Below, in pieces: positions 1 through 9,599 of a stretch of DNA of 64,000 bases. The position numbers and the translations under genes were made by a program. The notes beneath the pieces are model-generated. The model was not told the DNA's origin. It was given only the letters and a program-made list of their open reading frames with translations, and did not search any database. Numbering within the stretch: position 1 is the stretch's first letter; each line of letters begins with the position of its first letter. Source of the DNA: Planctomonas psychrotolerans. GTDB lineage: Bacteria; Actinomycetota; Actinomycetes; Actinomycetales; Microbacteriaceae. The stretch is from contig NZ_SJEV01000001.1 of the NCBI RefSeq assembly GCF_008642235.1, forward strand, positions 930,001 to 994,000, read 5' to 3'.

Positions 1-234
1 GACGAGGGCGACGACACGGTGCTGTCCATCAGTGATGACGGTCTCGGCTTCAATTCCGCCGCGGGCGCCCCCGACGGGCACGTGGGTCTGCAGATCATGC
101 GGGACACCATCGAGGACGCCGGCGGGTCCATCGCCGTGGCGTCGCGTCCGGGAGCGGGAACGGTCGTCGAGGCCCGGCTCGGTAACGCGCACCGGTCGCC
201 CCTGAGGTCAGGGTTTCTCCAAGACGATGCGTGA
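1..234 (+). CDS. sensor histidine kinase, C-terminal fragment
   Basis: Only the last 77 codons are inside the window; the gene begins upstream. The visible part reads as the end of a HATPase_c ATP-binding domain: the G1 box SDDGLGF, then GHVGLQIMRDTIEDAGG and a final strand ending TVVEARL. The pattern GLxxMRxRxxxxGG is typical of NarX/LiaS-type (HisKA_3) kinases, which normally pair with a LuxR-type response regulator; that partner would lie upstream and is not visible. The tail after the domain is short and polar. Family is well supported, signal sensed unknown. Confidence 0.75.
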   Translation, partial: DEGDDTVLSISDDGLGFNSAAGAPDGHVGLQIMRDTIEDAGGSIAVASRPGAGTVVEARLGNAHRSPLRSGFLQDDA

Positions 235-272
235 ATCCTCGATGGTAAGCCCACATTTTCGAGGAGAATCCC

Positions 273-1883
273 ATGACCGTTACACGGCGACAGGTACTGC
301 TGCTAGGTGGACTTGGTGCCCTGGGTACAGCAGGTGCCATGTCCGTTCCCCTCGGCACCGTCGACGCGAAGTCAGCGAGCGAGCTGGACGACTCTCAGAT
401 GCCGCTCCCGTACCGAACACCGTTCGTGTCGGCGCCGGTCCTGCAGCCGTACTCCACCGGCATCGATCCGGCTGACGGACAACCGGTCAATCACTACCGG
501 GTGACCGAGGTCGCCGCCATGGCCAGCATCCTTCCCCGCCTGAAGACGCCGATCCTCGGTTACAACGGGATGTTCCCCGGCCCGACGATCAACCTCGACC
601 GAGGGACCAAAGCGGTTCTCCGAGTGCGCAATCAGCTGCCCGCCCAGCACGCCCTCGACGGGCACAGGCTGTCGACGTCTACGCACCTGCACGGATCCGC
701 ATCCCTGCCGCAGTACGACGGATACGCGAGTGACGTGACGTTCCCCGGCTTCTACAAGGACTACCACTTCGCGAACTCCCAGCCGGCACGCACCCTCTGG
801 TACCACGACCACGGTGTGCACTACACCGCACTTAACGCCTACTCGGGACTCGCCGCCCAGTACCACGTGCACGACCCGGTCGAACGGGCGTTGCTCCCCC
901 AGGGCCGCTTCGATGTGGCGCTCACGGTCAGCGATGCCATGTTCGCGGAGGACGGCTCGCTCGGCTACGACGACAACGATCATTCCGGCTTGTGGGGCGA
1001 CGTGATCCTCGTCAACGGCAGGCCCTGGCCCGTGATGAAGGTGCAGAAGCGCGTGTACCGGTTCCGCATCCTGAACGCGAGCATCTCGCGTTCACTGCGC
1101 CCCTACCTGAGCACCGGCGACCCCCTCACCGTGGTGGCGACCGACGGGGGGCTCATGCCCACGGCCCGAACGGTGGCGAACTACCGTCACGCGGGTGCCG
1201 AGAGGTACGAGGTTCTCATCGATTTCCGCAAGTACGCCACCGGTAAGCGGGTCGAGCTGCGGAATCTCTCGAACAAGAACAACGTGGACTACGACCACAC
1301 GAACAAGATCATGGCGTTCGACGTGGTCGGTGACCCCGTCGATACATCGGATCCGACGTGGAACCGTATTCCTACGACGCTCGTCGCGAGTGAAGCCATG
1401 AGTCTGACGGCGTCGCAGGCCACGAAGGTGCGTCGCTTCAGAGTGAAGAGGAGCGACACGACCAACCTGTGGTCCATCGACGACGCCACCTGGCAGGACG
1501 TCATCGCCAGCGGCTACCGCAAGGTGATCGCCGACCCGGCCCTGGGTGCGACCGAGATCTGGGAGTTCGAGAACGGCTCGGGCGGGTGGTTCCATCCGAT
1601 GCACATCCACCTGGTGGACTTCCAGATCCTGAGTCGCAACGGCCGAGCGGCCTTCCCCTACGAGATGGGCCCGAAGGACGTCGTCTACGTCGGCGAGGGT
1701 GAGACCGTGCGGCTGCTCATGAAGTTCACCCCTCACCGGGGCAAGTACATGGTGCACTGCCACAACCTGCCCCATGAGGACCACGACATGATGGTGCAGT
1801 TCAGCGTGGGGCTCGGCCCCGACGAGGTCGACGTCAACGACCCCATGACCGCGGCTCCGCCGCAGTGGGACGACGGGGCCTGA
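273..1883 (+). CDS. multicopper oxidase, Tat-exported
   Basis: 536 residues. The N-terminus carries a twin-arginine signal (TRRQVLLLGGLGALGTAGA), so a folded, copper-loaded enzyme is probably exported. All four copper-binding stretches are present: HLHG and WYHDHG in the first cupredoxin domain, HPMHIH and HCHNLPHEDHDMM in the last. These supply the trinuclear centre and the type 1 site, whose axial ligand is Met. Layout and length resemble CotA/bilirubin oxidase/SufI-like three-domain laccases. The substrate (phenols, metal ions such as Cu(I) or Mn(II)) cannot be told. The start has a good ribosome site, gaggag, nine bases upstream. A signal peptidase gene follows after 16 bases, likely in the same transcript. 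Confidence 0.9.
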   Translation: MTVTRRQVLLLGGLGALGTAGAMSVPLGTVDAKSASELDDSQMPLPYRTPFVSAPVLQPYSTGIDPADGQPVNHYRVTEVAAMASILPRLKTPILGYNGMFPGPTINLDRGTKAVLRVRNQLPAQHALDGHRLSTSTHLHGSASLPQYDGYASDVTFPGFYKDYHFANSQPARTLWYHDHGVHYTALNAYSGLAAQYHVHDPVERALLPQGRFDVALTVSDAMFAEDGSLGYDDNDHSGLWGDVILVNGRPWPVMKVQKRVYRFRILNASISRSLRPYLSTGDPLTVVATDGGLMPTARTVANYRHAGAERYEVLIDFRKYATGKRVELRNLSNKNNVDYDHTNKIMAFDVVGDPVDTSDPTWNRIPTTLVASEAMSLTASQATKVRRFRVKRSDTTNLWSIDDATWQDVIASGYRKVIADPALGATEIWEFENGSGGWFHPMHIHLVDFQILSRNGRAAFPYEMGPKDVVYVGEGETVRLLMKFTPHRGKYMVHCHNLPHEDHDMMVQFSVGLGPDEVDVNDPMTAAPPQWDDGA

Positions 1884-1899
1884 CCCCCGGTAGGACGGA

Positions 1900-2388
1900 A
1901 TGCTCTGGCGCGCGTCGAATACCAGGACACCCGCCACCATCGCCTCGGTGATGGTGGCGGGTGTTCTTGGTGTGCTCGCCCTGCGGCTGTGGGTCGTCGA
2001 GCCCGTGACGGTCAGTTCGGACAGCATGGAACCGACGGTGCAAAGCGGGGAAACGGTGCTGCTGATGAAGGTATCGCCGACGGGTGGCCCGCTGTCCGGC
2101 CGGATCGTCGCCTTCGAAGGGGATGACGAACGGATCCTGGTGAAGCGTGTCGCGGCCGAGGGGGGCCAGACCATCGCCGTTCGCGACGGCCTCGTCTACG
2201 TCGACGGAGACGTCGTGCCCGAGCCGTACGTCGATTCCGCCTCCACGGACGGTACGTTCTTCCCTCTGACCACCGTGCCGGAGGGCCACATCTTCGTTCT
2301 CGGCGACAACCGAGCGTCTTCGGTCGACTCTCGAGACTTCGGACCGATCCCCACCGGGGACGTGACGGCGACCGTCCTGACCTTCTGA
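1900..2388 (+). CDS. lepB: signal peptidase I
   Basis: 162 residues, membrane-bound S26 peptidase that removes Sec or Tat signal peptides outside the membrane. One N-terminal membrane segment (about residues 10-30) precedes the catalytic serine in SDSMEPT and the general-base lysine in RILVKRVAAEGG; the conserved box GDNRASSVDSRDFG follows. It is short, with a minimal periplasm-facing domain, like many actinobacterial SipS-type paralogues. It starts 16 bases after the multicopper oxidase and may serve that exported enzyme or the secreted protein encoded convergently downstream. The start follows the Shine-Dalgarno-like sequence aggacgga. Confidence 0.88.
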   Translation: MLWRASNTRTPATIASVMVAGVLGVLALRLWVVEPVTVSSDSMEPTVQSGETVLLMKVSPTGGPLSGRIVAFEGDDERILVKRVAAEGGQTIAVRDGLVYVDGDVVPEPYVDSASTDGTFFPLTTVPEGHIFVLGDNRASSVDSRDFGPIPTGDVTATVLTF

Positions 2389-2478
2389 GCGACCCGGACG
2401 GGATCAGCCTCAGTAGTGAGGTACACACTTCCCGCGAAGCACTCCCGTCGTCCCTGCATCCAGTACCGGCCGGACGGC

Positions 2479-2512
2479 GAAGAGCCCCGCAGCTGACGCT
2501 GCGGGGCTCTTC
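2479..2512. terminator. bidirectional terminator
   Basis: A perfect 15-bp stem, GAAGAGCCCCGCAGC with its complement around a TGAC loop, lies between the convergent ends of lepB and the secreted FN3 protein gene. There is only a short pyrimidine run after it on either side. Confidence 0.75.
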
Positions 2513-2534
2513 CCGTCCCTATCGAGCGGGAGGA

Positions 2535-4805
2535 CTATCCCGCCGTCACGGCAGCGGAGACGCTACCGCCCAACGAGGACTCCACCCAGATCGTCCCGGG
2601 GTTGGTTCCCGCTGCCCCGTCCCGAAGCCTCGCGGAGAACACGCCGGCGGTGACGGTGGACCTGCTGATCACCGTTCCGGTGGGTCCGCCACGTCGGATC
2701 GTCACCGTAGCGCCGTCCACGGAACCGGTTCCCTCGATGCGGAAGTCCCGCGACTTCCACTGCGCTCGAGCGACCGCGATCCGGTCGGGAACGGGCGTCA
2801 CCTTCACCTGATCGGTCCGCACGACACCGTTGGAGGTGACCGTGAGGCGGAACGTCAGGGGGTTGTTCGTCATCGGGTGTGCGAACACCCTCAACGAGAA
2901 CGACGGGGTGAGCGTCGTGGCGCCGGTGAGCGTGACCCTGTCGGGGTCGGTGGAACCGGTGAGTACCTGCTCCCACAGGTAGGTCGCGTTGCTGGAGGTG
3001 GATCGGCTGCCATCGAGGGTGACGGTGGTGGCCGTGGGTGCCCTGGTGATCGACTGGTCCGTTCCCGCGTTCGCGACGACGTCACCCAGCACCATCACCG
3101 GGGCCGTCCTCTCGGACTCGGGTCCGGTGCCATTCGCATTGAGCGCACTGACGGTGAAGGCGTACTCCGTGTCGCCGGCGAGTCCGTCGAAGACGAGAGT
3201 CGTCACGTCCCCGGCGGTCGACCGGGGCTCACCGGCTTGGCTGCCGTCGGCCAGATAGGCCTGCACCGAGTATCCGGTGATGGTGAGGCCGTCGCCCCCG
3301 GGGTCGGCCGGGGCCCAGCTCAGCGTGACGCTGCCGGTTCCGGCCTCCGGAGCCGCCGAGAAACTCGGCGCCGAAGGGAGGGCCTCATTCGTGATGATGA
3401 ATTCGACGCTCTTCTGGTCGGAGATGTTCCCCGACACGTCGACCGCGGCGACGTTCACCACCGAGTCGGCGGTGATGTCGAGAGGCGCAGTGTAGAGAAT
3501 GGCGACGGTGGAGAGCGTGCCCCCCGACAGGAACACGTCGGATTCGTCCAGCGTGTAGTAGATCTCCGCACCCGCCTCGTTGGCGGTAAGGGTCAGCTTC
3601 TGCGCCGTGCGGAACGTGCCACCCGCCGGTGTGGCGGACACGGTCGGGGCAGTCGTATCCACAACCGGGATGGCGTGCACCGCGGGGAACGTCTCACCCG
3701 CCGCGTTGACGGAAACCACGTAGACGTCGTAGGTCTCGTCGGGGTTCAGCCCGGAGATCGTCGTGCCGGTCGCTCTCGGGTTGTCGATGCGCTTTCCCAT
3801 TTCGAGGCGCTCCCCACCCGTCACCGTCTGCGCCACCGCGTGCACGCGGTAGCCGGTGATCGGCGGCGTGCCGGGAATACCGACTGCGGGCGTCCAGGTC
3901 AGCTTGATGGCGGAATTCGTCCGGGCCGCAACCACGCTGGTCGGACCGGCGGGTCCGGAGGTCAGAGGGCCGTTCGGGCACCCTCCCATACCCGGCCCGC
4001 CGATCTCTCCAAATTCGGAGATGGTCAGCCCCTGCCGGTTTGCGTCACCATCCTCGAACTGCCAGGACATAGCGCGGACGCCGGCTCCGGCGTTCGCCGC
4101 GATCTGCGCCGCCTCAGGGTCGGTGAACACGTACGTTGCCGTGAACGTCTCGGGTCCGGCCTTGCCGAACTCGAGCATCGAGCTGTATCCGTCTTCGGGA
4201 GTCAGTGGCCCCGGTACGGCCCGCACATCCCGACGACCGACGGCCGTGTCCTTGAATGCGGGCTCGACGATCCTCTGCTCGGTCTGCGACTCGATCATCG
4301 CGTCGTCGATGTGACCGGTGACGGTCAGGGTCACGCCGTCACTGGCGAGAACGGGCACCTCCGTCACATACATGGGCTGCACCTTCGAGTCACCGACCGT
4401 CGACGTGCCGAACTTGATCGCCACCGTGTCGCCGTGCCGGATGTCCGGCGTGACGTTCAATCCCGTACCCGCCCCCCAGCACACCCCGCCCGGGTGGTTG
4501 ATCTCGAAGGCGACGTCGCCGGGCGACACGACCGAGCGCGCCGACCCGATCACGCCGACGCCGGGGCGACTGACCTCCACCGTGGCGGTTTGGCCGACGC
4601 GGTCCTGGTATCCCTCCACCGTGATGAAGTCGCGATCGGGGAAGACGACGAGGTTGTCCGGGAACGTGGGCACCGCGGCCGAAGCGGCGGGGACGGCCAC
4701 GAGGAAAGGGCCGCACAAGGCCGTTGCGGCCAGGATTCCTATTGCAGCCTTCGCGGCGGGCGTCCTACGTTCTGGAGCCGCCACGGACTGAGGGTGATTC
4801 TTCAC
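2535..4805 (-). CDS. secreted multidomain protein with two FN3 domains and a chitobiase-like C-terminal domain
   Basis: 756 residues from the GTG at 4805, chosen because GGAGGTGG lies just upstream and a signal peptide follows at once (ending near VPAASA, about residue 40). The frame stays open for another 90 codons upstream, but that part has no ribosome site or export signal. Domain order: an unrecognised beta-rich N-terminal region (about 45-260), a fibronectin type III domain (about 290-385), a chitobiase/beta-hexosaminidase C-terminal-like Ig domain (IYYTLDES, about 390-475), a second FN3 domain (about 480-575) and a PKD-like region starting ANAGTDQSI. No catalytic domain or cell-wall sorting motif is visible. 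Probably an extracellular adhesion or carbohydrate-binding protein. It is divergent from the threonine-rich secreted protein at 5098; the 292-bp gap holds both promoters and nothing else recognised. Confidence 0.8.
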   Translation of the reverse strand: MKNHPQSVAAPERRTPAAKAAIGILAATALCGPFLVAVPAASAAVPTFPDNLVVFPDRDFITVEGYQDRVGQTATVEVSRPGVGVIGSARSVVSPGDVAFEINHPGGVCWGAGTGLNVTPDIRHGDTVAIKFGTSTVGDSKVQPMYVTEVPVLASDGVTLTVTGHIDDAMIESQTEQRIVEPAFKDTAVGRRDVRAVPGPLTPEDGYSSMLEFGKAGPETFTATYVFTDPEAAQIAANAGAGVRAMSWQFEDGDANRQGLTISEFGEIGGPGMGGCPNGPLTSGPAGPTSVVAARTNSAIKLTWTPAVGIPGTPPITGYRVHAVAQTVTGGERLEMGKRIDNPRATGTTISGLNPDETYDVYVVSVNAAGETFPAVHAIPVVDTTAPTVSATPAGGTFRTAQKLTLTANEAGAEIYYTLDESDVFLSGGTLSTVAILYTAPLDITADSVVNVAAVDVSGNISDQKSVEFIITNEALPSAPSFSAAPEAGTGSVTLSWAPADPGGDGLTITGYSVQAYLADGSQAGEPRSTAGDVTTLVFDGLAGDTEYAFTVSALNANGTGPESERTAPVMVLGDVVANAGTDQSITRAPTATTVTLDGSRSTSSNATYLWEQVLTGSTDPDRVTLTGATTLTPSFSLRVFAHPMTNNPLTFRLTVTSNGVVRTDQVKVTPVPDRIAVARAQWKSRDFRIEGTGSVDGATVTIRRGGPTGTVISRSTVTAGVFSARLRDGAAGTNPGTIWVESSLGGSVSAAVTAG

Positions 4806-5097
4806 TACGATCCACCTCCGGTGGGTTGGGAGTCCGTGACGGGATTCACGTACCGTCACAGGGTCGCGGCGGCTACTTGGAAAAACCATGCCGCCGCAGC
4901 GTTTCCCCGGTGAGGGAACGGGTGGGGGCGGGCCGCGAGCAGTTCCACCCGGCCGTACCGCTCGTCGAATCCTCCCGAAAGTCCTCCCAAGGGATGTCGC
5001 GGAACGCGCCGGTCCCACTACGATTTCGTTACGCCGCGCCGATGGGGGAGCGGAACGCGGTCGACCAGTACGCAAGCCTCGCGACTAAGGAGAACCC

Positions 5098-6339
5098 GTG
5101 AAATCCCTCAGGCACGCACTCGGCATGACAACCGTCGCTGTATTACTCGTCGGCGGGTCGATCGCCGCACCCGCCGCCCCGGCTTTCGCCGACCACACGC
5201 GTCAGCACACGTGCGATGAGGCCGGTGGTGTGTACACCGCCGGTGACACGCAGAACCTCGATCGGTGCGTCGTCACCACCTCGACATCGGTGACCGGCCC
5301 GTTCGGCGCACCTACCACCACCATCAGTGAGCCCCGTCCGCTCAACTCGCCCATCTACATCGACACTGCGCCCGTTCCCGCGGGCGAAGCGACCACGACG
5401 AGTGAGACCCGCGACGTCGGGTCCCCCGTCGTCGTCGAAACCACCCGGCTCGGGGAGCCGACCGTCACGTCGGCCGAGCGCGACACGGGCGACCCGGTGG
5501 CGGTATCCGTCGTGGAACCCGGAGCACCGGTGGTGACCGAACGGGTGGAGGAGGGAACGCCGACCACGACACGGACGAGGGGCTACCGCGACTGCGAGCA
5601 GGTCAGCAACTCGAAAGCAGGGAAGAAGGTCGAGCGGTGCGAGCGCACGACCGTGACGACCACGACGACTCCCACGACCGTGGTGACCACGGTCACCACG
5701 CCGCAGGACGAGGTCACGACCACCACGCAGCAACGCGAGACGGTCACGACGACGATCACCCCTCGAACCGAGGTGTTCACGTCCACTCAGGCGCAGGAGA
5801 CCTGCGTGACCACGACGCAGCCCACGGAGTTCACGCGGTCGACCACTCAGACCACCATGCAGACCCGAACCGTCTCCTACCAGCAGCGCACGCTGACGAC
5901 CACGACGACCACGTTCTACCGGTACGCCAACAACACGACCGGACCGCTCGTCCTGGTTGTATTCGCCGGTGGCGGTCCGAACCCTCGGGTCAGCGGACCT
6001 CGTGCCACTCCGGCGGAGCCGTACGTCGTGACGTACGAGGAGCCCGGGCCGACGCAGTTCACCACCGAGACACTCCCGGGGCCCGATGTGGTGACCACCG
6101 TCTGCTCCCCCACCGATGCCGAGGTGACCGTGACGGAAGGCGAGACGACCTTCGACGAGCAGGAGGTCATCACTCCTGCCGACCCCACGGTGACCGTCAC
6201 TCGCGAGGCGCTCGACCCGATCGTGACCGAGTCGAGCCGGCCCGGTGAACCTCGCGTCACCACCAGCACTCAGGGCACCGGTGAGACCTGCTACACCAAC
6301 CCGTCCACGGCGGAGCAGCGACGTAACAGCTGCAGCTAG
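5098..6339 (+). CDS. secreted threonine-rich repeat protein, unknown function
   Basis: 413 residues from a GTG with a good ribosome site (aaggag). A Sec signal peptide ends near APAFA (about residue 31). The mature part is very rich in Thr and Val. It contains degenerate 22-25 residue repeats of the type TTTSETRDVGSPVVVETTRL around residues 70-150 and again near the C-terminus, and a middle block of almost pure VTTT and TTTTT runs. Eight cysteines are spread along the chain, including a final NSCS, so disulfides are possible. No family recognised. The composition resembles O-glycosylated stalk or mucin-like surface proteins of actinobacteria. It is transcribed away from the FN3 protein gene, which suggests a shared envelope role. 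Confidence 0.75.
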   Translation: MKSLRHALGMTTVAVLLVGGSIAAPAAPAFADHTRQHTCDEAGGVYTAGDTQNLDRCVVTTSTSVTGPFGAPTTTISEPRPLNSPIYIDTAPVPAGEATTTSETRDVGSPVVVETTRLGEPTVTSAERDTGDPVAVSVVEPGAPVVTERVEEGTPTTTRTRGYRDCEQVSNSKAGKKVERCERTTVTTTTTPTTVVTTVTTPQDEVTTTTQQRETVTTTITPRTEVFTSTQAQETCVTTTQPTEFTRSTTQTTMQTRTVSYQQRTLTTTTTTFYRYANNTTGPLVLVVFAGGGPNPRVSGPRATPAEPYVVTYEEPGPTQFTTETLPGPDVVTTVCSPTDAEVTVTEGETTFDEQEVITPADPTVTVTREALDPIVTESSRPGEPRVTTSTQGTGETCYTNPSTAEQRRNSCS

Positions 6340-6346
6340 TGGGCAC

Positions 6347-6382
6347 CGATGGGGCTGCGAAAGATTTTCGCAGTCCCATCGC
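6347..6382 (+). terminator. hairpin after the threonine-rich protein gene
   Basis: A stem of about 16 bp (CGATGGGGCTGCGAAA pairing with its near-complement, one G-T pair) with a three-base loop begins eight bases after the stop codon. It has no T-tract, so it is a structural terminator candidate. Confidence 0.6.
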
Positions 6383-6486
6383 CCCCTGGGGACGACCTCC
6401 GGCTGCACGTCCGGGTTGACCCTGATGCCACGTCAGCGGCAGGATGCGCGAGGGGTCGTTTCGAGCAACGGCCCGGAAAGCAGCTC

Positions 6487-6834
6487 ATGGCGCACTTCGC
6501 TGTCCTCATCTACGCCGACGACTCCGCGCACACTCCGGACGCCACGTCCGAGGACCTTCGAACGAGTGACCGGCACGCCCAGGCGCTCGACGAGTCCGGC
6601 TCCCTGCGATCCGCCTACGCCCTGACGCCGCGAGCGATGGCGACGTCGATTCGGGCGGACGGAGTGTCGGACGGCCCCTTCCACGAAGCGCAAGAGATCG
6701 TCGTGGGCTTCTACATCCTCGAGGCCCCCGACCTCGATGCGGCGTTGGCGATCGCCCGCACGACGCCGGCCATCCGCGGCGGCGGCGGCGTGGAGGTGCG
6801 GCCGGTGCACAGCGGCGGCACCGTGGCGCGCTGA
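6487..6834 (+). CDS. YCII-related (DGPF) domain protein
   Basis: 115 residues. The protein has the compact alpha-beta pattern of YCII-like proteins and the literal DGPF motif (SDGPFHEAQEIVVGFY) that gave the family its former name. In actinobacteria such proteins often sit beside ECF sigma factors, but none is next to this one. The start at 6487 is chosen over an in-frame ATG at 6349, because the longer version would run through the preceding terminator stem and has no ribosome site. Biochemical function is unknown in most members. Confidence 0.75.
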   Translation: MAHFAVLIYADDSAHTPDATSEDLRTSDRHAQALDESGSLRSAYALTPRAMATSIRADGVSDGPFHEAQEIVVGFYILEAPDLDAALAIARTTPAIRGGGGVEVRPVHSGGTVAR

Positions 6835-7015
6835 GCGCGTAGCCGCCGGACCGGTTCTTCTCTCGTGTGGGTGCTGCTTCTCGACCTGGGCCTCCTCCTG
6901 GCCGACGTGGTCATCAGAAGCGCTCGTCGCCCGCGTTCGGTGCGCTCGCCCGAGGTACGACCGGGGCGACGGCGCTGAACCCGGGCGACGAGGCTGCGCG
7001 ACGGGCAGGAATGAC

Positions 7016-8479
7016 CTAGGTGCCGCAGAACGTGCGGTAGGCGCCGAAGTCCCCGGGGGCGGGGAGGGCATACCGCTCGAGCCCCGGGCGCTCGTCGCAC
7101 GGGCGGGTCACCGCGTCGAGGAGCCGCTCGAGCGGGCCCAGATCCCCGTGGGTGCCGGCCGTGAGAGCCTCCTCCACCAGGTGGTTGCGCGGAATGTAGA
7201 TCGGATTGACCCGATCCATCGCGTCGGCGTTCGGGGCGAGCGCGCGCCAGCGCTCCAGCCATCCGTCGAACGCGGGGGCGTCGAGGAAGAGGCTTCGTAC
7301 CGGCTCATCGACACCGCGGACAGAGAGCCCGAGGTGTCGGAAGAACGAGGTGTGGTCGACGGAATTCCGTCGCAGCAGGGCGAGCAGTTCGGTGATCAGC
7401 GGCGACGCCACCTGCTCGTCGACCGGTGCGCACAGGCCAAGCTTCGCATTCATGCCGGCCGACCACGCGGCGGTGTACCGCATCCGGAAGGTCCCGAGTG
7501 CGTCGGTCGCGAGACTCACCGCCCGCTCCTCGTCGTCGGAGAGGAGCGGGAGCATCGCTTCGGCGAGCCGCGCGAGGTTCCACTCCGCGATCATCGGCTG
7601 GTTGCCGTAGGCGTAGCGTCCGCCCTCGTCGATCGAGCTGTAGACGGTTGCCGGGTCGAAGGCGTCGAGGAACGCGCACGGGCCGTAGTCGATGGTCTCG
7701 CCCGAGATCGTCATGTTGTCGGTGTTCATCACGCCGTGCACGAACCCCACGAGCATCCACTGCGCCACGAGCGCAGCCTGTGCGGCCACGACCCTCTGGA
7801 ACAGGGCGAGATAGGGCTGGACGTCCGCTGCGGCGTCGGGGTAGTGGCGGGCGATCGCGTGGTCGGCGAGGCGGCGCAGCAGACCGCTGTCACCGGTGGC
7901 GCGGGCGTATTCGACACTGCCGACCCGCAGGTGGCTGTCCGCCACCCGGGTGAGGACGGCTCCGGGCAGCATGGTCTCGCGGCGCACGGGACGCCCGGTC
8001 GCCACCACGGCGAGCGACCGTGTCGTCGGGATGCCCAGGGCGTGCATCGCCTCGCTGACGATGTACTCGCGGAGCATCGGACCGACCGCAGCCAGACCGT
8101 CACCGCCTCGGGCGAACGGTGTGCGCCCCGAGCCCTTGAGGTGGATGTCGCGCAGCCGTCCGTCCGCGCCCGTGACCTCGCCGAGGAGGAGGGCGCGGCC
8201 GTCGCCGAGGCGCGGCGAGTATCCGCCGAACTGGTGGCCCGCATACGCCTGGGCGACCGGGTTCGCGTCCGTCGGCACGCGCGTTCCCGTGAGGAACCCG
8301 AGGCCGTCGTCGCTCCGAAGGGACGCCGGATCGAGCCCCAGCTCCGCCGCCAGGGGCGCGTTGAGCACGAGGAGACGCGGCTCGGGGGCCGCTTCGGCCT
8401 GCCAGGGCAGGGCCAGCTCCGGCAATTCCCGGGCGAAGCGGTCGCCGAGCACGAAGGTGGGCTGGAGCGCGGTACTCAC
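7016..8479 (-). CDS. selO: protein adenylyltransferase SelO (YdiU/UPF0061 family)
   Basis: 487 residues from the GTG at 8479. SelO is a pseudokinase-fold enzyme that transfers AMP to protein hydroxyl groups. The hallmark stretches [17 protein letters not shown] and [17 protein letters not shown] (catalytic Asp/Asn region) are intact. The protein ends FCGT: a cysteine third from the end, where eukaryotic orthologues have selenocysteine. The start is decided by TAGTCT at 8487-8492, seven bases before the GTG, the spacing of a leaderless transcript; an upstream ATG at 8515 lacks support. It lies downstream of nrdF but has its own promoter. Confidence 0.9.
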   Translation of the reverse strand: MSTALQPTFVLGDRFARELPELALPWQAEAAPEPRLLVLNAPLAAELGLDPASLRSDDGLGFLTGTRVPTDANPVAQAYAGHQFGGYSPRLGDGRALLLGEVTGADGRLRDIHLKGSGRTPFARGGDGLAAVGPMLREYIVSEAMHALGIPTTRSLAVVATGRPVRRETMLPGAVLTRVADSHLRVGSVEYARATGDSGLLRRLADHAIARHYPDAAADVQPYLALFQRVVAAQAALVAQWMLVGFVHGVMNTDNMTISGETIDYGPCAFLDAFDPATVYSSIDEGGRYAYGNQPMIAEWNLARLAEAMLPLLSDDEERAVSLATDALGTFRMRYTAAWSAGMNAKLGLCAPVDEQVASPLITELLALLRRNSVDHTSFFRHLGLSVRGVDEPVRSLFLDAPAFDGWLERWRALAPNADAMDRVNPIYIPRNHLVEEALTAGTHGDLGPLERLLDAVTRPCDERPGLERYALPAPGDFGAYRTFCGT

Positions 8480-8549
8480 AATTCCGAGACTATTCCTCAC
8501 ACCGCGCTCCGCCACCGCTCGGGCCGCCCTCCGGGTTCCGAGCGAACGC

Positions 8550-9599
<1,050 letters not shown>

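Noticed and set aside
4806-5075. Ninety extra N-terminal codons on the FN3 protein
   Set aside because: A signal peptide and a strong ribosome site mark the GTG at 4805; the extension has neither.
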